Positions 59,122 to 64,000 of a stretch of DNA of 64,000 nucleotides are shown piece after piece; within the stretch, counting starts at the first letter, position 1; every line of letters starts with the position of its first letter. Source of the DNA: Hanleya hanleyi (lineage: Eukaryota > Mollusca > Polyplacophora > Lepidopleurida > Hanleyidae); NCBI GenBank assembly GCA_036873755.1, contig JAVTVY010020297.1, forward strand, positions 1 to 64,000. Reading direction: 5' to 3'. Position numbers and translations under genes: made by a program. A model generated the notes under the pieces. That model had not been told where the DNA came from. It searched no databases and worked only from the letters and a program-made list of their open reading frames with translations.

Positions 59122-60149
59122 ATGAGACGTGGAGAAGATTTTCCCTTGGACCCAGCAGCACCTCCGGTTGAAGTCTTGCCTGAAGACGAGCGTGTGAGGG
59201 TCATTTATCAACGACACTGGGCTACCATACGCCATTGTTTTCACCGTGACCGTCGCCTTTTGGACTTGTACAATTTTCGGCTGGAGGACCTCACGTATCT
59301 CACTACATATGCCGAGAACATTTTCAAAGATCAGGTGACGGCCTATAAGTTGAATATGACATTTGGGTATATCTTACGGCACAAGGAGACGGACCAACTG
59401 CGGTATTTCTATCCCAGCAATAATACCTATGTGTTTGATCAGCCGTTCACGGTGACGGATGCGATTTCTCTCGAGCCACTCATCGACCAATTGACTACGT
59501 TGGATCCATTGGAATGGGCCCAGTTGCAACGCCCCAATACCCAATGGCTTGTGGAAATGGTCACTAACGTCACATTTTTCGTCACGAAAATGCGAGATCA
59601 CCCGATCGGTGCTCCTGTACAACTTCCCCCGTGGTTGTTTCATCGAAAAGGCCTGAATGGATTAACAGGAGGGGATAAGGGGCCCTACAAAGACCGGAAA
59701 TGTCTGTTTCGATGTTTGGCCGTGCATCTGGACGAGTGTAAACCTCACGCTTGTGACACAGTGGCCGATGGCTATTGGGAGGAGTATTTAGAGCAGCAAG
59801 ACATGGATAAGCGGCACTTCCGTGGAGTTCCCTTTAAGAATTTGGATGACGTGGAAAGACTGTTCGATATTAATATCTTTGTGTATCGATTACGATGCGA
59901 GGAGGAGGATACATTTGTGGCTGAATTGGTTCGGCGATCAACAGAACGGTATGCTGCTACGATGAAAGTCAATGTGTTCGATGACAATGGCGTGAGTCAT
60001 TTTTCCCTCATTTACAATATGAGCCAGTACGCTCAGTCTTTCAGTTGTGCCCAATGCCATCGTGTGTTTAAAAAGTCTTACAACTTACATCGCCACGAGA
60101 AAACCTGTGACAACAGTGTCAAGTGAGTCTATCCGGGTGGCGTGTATCA
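59122..60149 (+). pseudogene. Polinton-type PolB, N-terminal part
   Basis: A frame of 334 codons from ATG 59122; the open frame starts earlier only through non-ATG codons. It carries the N-terminal domain seen in animal Polinton/adintovirus-type DNA polymerases: YKDRKCLFRCLAVHLDEC, a LFDINIFVYRL segment and HFSLIYNMSQYAQSFSCAQC. It ends in a C-x2-C-x12-H-x3-C finger (Cys309, Cys312, His325, Cys329). TGA at 60124 interrupts the frame, which otherwise continues in register as VYPGGVYH until a Penelope-like element begins at about 60148. The YPGGVYxPxxxFxxLxxEG phrase normally bridges this domain and the exonuclease, and it is split here: the second half lies at 62380. Role in intact relatives: protein-primed replication of the linear element. 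Confidence 0.8.
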
Positions 60150-62370
60150 TAATTACAAGCGTCTAGTCCGTCATTCATAATCCAGCCGTCGTCCATTAGA
60201 GAATATCCGCGTCCATAATCCAAAGACCTATTCCATTTCCATATAACAGTATTAGCACCAAATTCAAAAAGACAAAGTATACATAAACATAGGCTTGTTT
60301 CCTGCAAGAGAGAAGCGGTCAACAGTTTTCAATGATGCCGGCAAGACATCATGATGTTCCAAAATATCAAATCCGTATCGCTGATCAGTATTCTTAATCC
60401 ATAATATTCGTTATAGAGTCGTCATCTAAAAATGATGTACCGCAGTCACGCTTTGATTGTGACTGTTCATATGAGTACCATGAGGATCTTGAAGTACATG
60501 GGTTCATACGGCCCATAGCCCCGGGTTAAGCGGAATTAGGCACATGTTACGAAACGTAGCCCCATAGATCTTGCACGCTACGTTCGTATTTTGCTATCAG
60601 CATGCGATATGTATCGCCAAATTTGAGAAACTTTGAGTGAAGGCGCTTGGTAGAATAGCCCTGTTTTTATAAGTTTCTGCAACAATGTTTTGTGACGTTG
60701 ATTAAAATCATCACATTTAACACAGGATCTAGCAAATGCTACTAAGCGAGATATGTATACGCCATATGCAGGTCCCACTGGAATATTACTATCCAGAAAG
60801 GGATAGTTTGCGATGTCGAAATTGTAATCATCTCTTTTGTCATAAAGTCGACGAGAGAGAATGCCCGCTTCATTTTTATAGAGATAGAGATCTAAATAAG
60901 ATGTGCCTGTAGGGCTATCTGTAGTTTCCTTCAAATCCAGTGAAGGTGGATATATATCCTTCACTGCGTCATTTATATAGCGATTATCCACAGTGAGAAG
61001 ATCGTCTATATAGCGTTTGGTGAATGAGAAGGAACGGGCTTTGAATGGATCGGTTTTGAAAGCGCCTGCATATAGTCATATTCATAAGAGAACAGATACA
61101 GGTCAGCCAACAGGGGTGCACAATTAGTACCCATTGGAATACCTATATGCTGCTGATATATTGTGTTGCCAAATTTCACATAGATATTTGTAATGAGAAA
61201 TTCAAGCAACTCTATAAACAAAGAAACATCCCATGAATGATATCTCTTGTATGTAGTCGAGCTAAAGAATGCTTTATGGCTTCCGACATTAATATATCTA
61301 CGATCAGTTTTCATGAACACAGATACTATTAATGAACTTATACGGTCAATAAGGTCCTCATGAGGGATTGTAGTATAGAGAGTCGAGAAATCCCATGTGG
61401 ATACATGTCTGTACGGTATGTGACCTTTAGCATCAAGTTCTTCCGTAAGACATTTTGAGTTTTTCAATATCCACATACATTCAACGCCAGAGTTCTTGAA
61501 AATAGTGGCGCAATACCTTTCCCAAAATGCTTTTACCTCCTGAAGGGCCTCGTCAATAGGGTTGAAAGAAGCTTGGTGGTGCAGCTTCTAGAACCAGCTA
61601 TGAATCTAGCTTTGTATGGTGATTTATGCATTTTGGGAGTCCAGTATATTTTTGGTATGTCGCTATGATTGGTTGGAAGACAAATACCTCTTTCCCTGAG
61701 AAACTTTTTGTGATTGTTAAATAAATCTTCCAGAGTAAATGCAGTTTGGGAGTAAGTAGACGTATTTGATGAAGATATGTCTACACTCAATTCTTTAACC
61801 AGCACCTGGTAATAGTAATATTTACATATGAATATTATATTATTCGGAGCTTTGTCTGCTGGGACTATGACGAATTTACTCTGGAGATTTGCTAGAACTT
61901 CTTGCGAATTGAGGTTTCTCAGTACTTGTTTTGCTAGGGGAAGAGAACTTCTGTCAATATGGCGGATTGTTTCAACGACCTTGCTCTTGGTGAGGTCCAG
62001 CCAATCAGCGAGTACTGTAGGTTCAACTTTTTCTCGCTTAGACCAATCAATAACGTACTGTTCTAATGCAGACAGGACTATCTTCTGGTCCGCCTTCAGA
62101 TTTATTCTTCTTGGCTCTCTATATTTAGGTCCTTTCATCAGGAGTAATTTCAGATCCTTATCACTCACCACATCAAGGTCACCAGTCACAATATGTTTGC
62201 ATGGTGTATAGATAAAGTTCGACAATTCACAATCACAACTATAGCCTCCTGACGTGTATAAGTTCCAGTCAAACTCCTTGACAGCATTGGAGTAATTGAA
62301 TATTTTGGTGGCTATAGATTTAGTATACTTATATGAAATGCAAGGAGGTTCTGTGAACTTGAAATAGTTT
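60148..62370 (-). mobile_element. Penelope-like retroelement inserted in PolB
   Basis: The minus-strand RT frame is broken into at least three pieces (62365-61533, 61476-61006, 61020-60578). Marks in order: CISYKYTKS and VTGDLDVV, KGPKYREP, FVIVPADKAPNNIIFICKYY, YWTPKMHKSPYKARFIAGS, STWDFSTLYTTIPH (motif A), IGIPMGTNCAPLLADLYLFS (motif B) and RYIDDLLTVDN (motif C). This is the Penelope pattern, not LTR or LINE. After the RT (stop at 60578) there is no GIY-YIG endonuclease, only a 430 bp tail shared with the other fragments. The element is 5'-truncated, so an N-terminal endonuclease (as in Naiad/Chlamys types) cannot be excluded. No clear target duplication was seen. Confidence 0.85.
60578..62365 (-). 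pseudogene. Penelope-type reverse transcriptase (broken)
   Basis: Coding remnant of the element above. It would copy element RNA into DNA, priming at nicked or free 3' ends. Catalytic aspartates are present in STWDFSTLYT and RYIDDLL. The frame is shifted near 61500 (between AGSRSCTTKLLSTLLTRPF and the palm) and again near 61010. The C-terminal thumb-like part runs to ISHADSKIRT at 60578. The last about 170 bp are preserved also in the copy at 25612-26224. Confidence 0.8.
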
Positions 62371-64000
62371 GGTACAGCACCTACTATTTTCCAGGAACTG
62401 GCCGATGAGGGTGTGATGATACCGGAGGAGGACCGTTATTTTCCCTTCCGGGCATGCTATGATTTTGAGGCCCTGTTAGAGCCCATGGACCTGTTTTCGG
62501 CGAAAACGCAGTGGACACAGCGCCATATTCCTCTGAGTGTCAGCATTTCATCCAACGTACCTGGCTATGACGCTGCTCCGGTGTGTTTCGTGTCCACGGG
62601 GGAATCCCATGAGTTGATCACCCGTATGATGGAGTATTTAGAGAAAGTCAGTGCGGCCAGTACGGAATTGTTGGTGGCCAAGTTCGAGGACGTACTGGCC
62701 CAGCTGGACGACTGCATTCCTGAACCTGGTGTAGCGTTCAGCGATGATGAAGAGTCCGAGTCCGAGTCGGAGCCGGAATCCCAGTCGCAGCCTCTGCAGT
62801 CGCAGGATGTCCCTTTACCCAAACCCTATGCGGCCAAATTGAAGTTACGGTTCCTTCAATATTTAGGTCAGTTACCGGTGCTCGGCTTCAATTCGGGACG
62901 ATACGACTTGAACATGGTGAAGGAATTTCTATACCCTTACTTGGCGCAGTCCGATACCCTCAAGTCGGTGATCAAGAAGGTTAATAACCATATGGCCCTC
63001 ACTACCACATCACTGCATTTTCTCGATGTACGGAACTATTTAGCTCCTAATTGTAGCTATGACCAGTGGGTCAAGGCCTATAATTGTGCCCAAACCAAAG
63101 GTTACTTTCCTTACACCTATATGACGAGCCTGGACCGCTTAGAAGACACCCAGTTGCCACCCCGCGAAGCGTTTTACAATGACCTGAAAGGGGAAGCTCT
63201 GCCGGAGGCCACCTACATCGAACTCCAACAAGTGTGGAACCGTCACAGCATGAAGACGTTGCGAGATTTCCTGGTGTGGTATAACAACCTAGATGTGGTT
63301 CCCTTTCTCGAAGCGGCCGAGAAAATGGTGCAACTCTTTCGTCGCCAAATGCATGTGGACATATTCAAGGAGTGCTTAAGTTTACCCGGTCTGGCGCTTC
63401 GCCATCTGTTTCAAGAGTGTCCTACGTACTTTTCACTCATACAACAAAAAGATGCAGACATGCACGATTGTTTGAAGCGGAACATTGTGGGGGGCCCTAG
63501 CCTTATTTTTCACCGCTACCATGAGAAGGATGTGACTACTCTCCCCAGTGGGAAACCCTGTGCCAAAATCATTGGGTTTGACGCGAATGCCTTGTACTTG
63601 TGGTCGCTCGCCCAACCCATGCCCAGCGGTCATTATACGCGTTGGTTGGCAGAAGGACGGCATTTTACACCGCAACGGACACCGTACAAACATCTTGCCG
63701 ACCAGTGGTTGGACTGGGAAGCCTATCGACGGGCGATTTATATTCGTCACCAGACCAACGCCACAGAGAAGCGGATAGGAGATCGCCGACTCCCCGTCGA
63801 TGGGTTTGCCCTTGTCCAAGGAACACCGACCGTTTTCCAGTTTTATGGCTGTTACTGGCACGGCCACGAATGTCATTTCAGCGCGGGACGCTTCAATCAG
63901 CGACGTGGAAAATCGGCACAAGAATTACGCGAAGAAGTAGTGGCCAACGGGGATTACGTGAAAGAGCGAGGCTTCCATCTCATTGAGATGTGGGAGTGTG
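62371..64000 (+). pseudogene. Polinton-type PolB, exonuclease and palm part (runs off the window)
   Basis: Open without stops from about 62371 to the right edge (over 540 codons). It starts with PTIFQELADEG, the continuation of the sequence cut at 60148. Motifs: Exo I CYDFEALL (Asp at 62461), Exo II GFNSGRYDLN (about 62885), Exo III WYNNLDVVPF (about 63277), GGPSLIFHRYHE, then polymerase motif A GFDANALYLWSLAQPMPSG (about 63571). An acidic DDEESESESEPES tract (about 62740-62790) lies between Exo I and Exo II. After motif A comes VDGFALV...FYGCYWHGHECHF and MWEC, which resembles the core of Vsr-type endonucleases inserted in the palm. Motifs B and C lie beyond the edge. Because the N-terminal part is separated by a PLE and a stop, this copy is called broken. 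Confidence 0.85.

Noticed and set aside
60122..62394. Possible intron in PolB (AAGTGAGT donor, TTTTCCAG acceptor)
   Set aside because: Joining at these sites puts the second part out of frame, and the conserved phrase YPGGVYH...PTIFQEL continues outside the supposed exon borders.
63433..63986. Minus- and plus-strand frames of 76-162 codons at the right edge
   Set aside because: Shadows of the PolB reading frame.

Overview
This window looks like a repeat-dominated stretch of a marine invertebrate genome. A lophotrochozoan such as a bivalve mollusc is my best guess, but this is inference. The DNA is AT-rich and contains introns' worth of non-coding sequence, with no operons and no confidently recognised intact host gene. 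The repeats are of eukaryotic types: Penelope-like and non-LTR retroelements, TTAA-flanked and hAT-like DNA elements, tandem-repeat elements that end in a GGAC-type microsatellite, and Polinton-like viral genes.

Layout. 1-8.4 kb holds minisatellites and two tandem-array elements (about 185 bp and about 160 bp units). 8.4-9.4 kb is a hAT-like non-autonomous element with an 8 bp target duplication. 9.4-23.9 kb is mostly gene-free DNA with microsatellites, several copies of one TTAA-flanked family, and a 176 bp near-perfect palindrome nested in one of them. 23.9-33.5 kb carries a tandem duplication of a gene for a bacterial-type diaminopimelate epimerase (DapF). Both copies keep the two active-site cysteine motifs, and both are broken by different lesions. 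Copy 1 is split by a 1.76 kb TTAA element and, further on, by a second composite insertion.

29.4-31.1 kb is repeated at 36.7-41.4 kb, where a 2.5 kb tandem-array element has inserted into the second copy. From 40.1 to 49.9 kb a minus-strand non-LTR reverse transcriptase is scattered in pieces. It is interrupted by a Penelope 3' fragment and then, between RT motif 2 and the catalytic motif A, by a Polinton-like block. That block is mainly a 6.95 kb head-to-head palindrome. Each arm carries a packaging-type ATPase and an uncharacterised zinc-finger-like gene, plus a roughly 155 bp tandem array with NRF-1-like TGCGCATGCGCA palindromes.

50.35-51.65 kb is a TIR element rich in CATATG minisatellite, for which a natural empty site lies 0.7 kb downstream. 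From 58.5 kb to the right edge is a Polinton-type PolB gene, with a TATA box and an upstream array of eight CAAAATGGCGG boxes paired as four hairpins. The reading frame has one stop codon and is then split by a 2.2 kb Penelope-like element before continuing off the window.

How the parts relate. The ATPase, the zinc-finger-like gene and PolB belong to one class of virus-like transposon (Polinton/Maverick-adintovirus type). They share zinc-finger modules and NRF-1-like sites, but they are not shown to be one contiguous element. All are damaged copies here. The DapF pair is the most unusual non-transposon content and suggests lateral transfer from bacteria, possibly a Bacteroidetes-like source.
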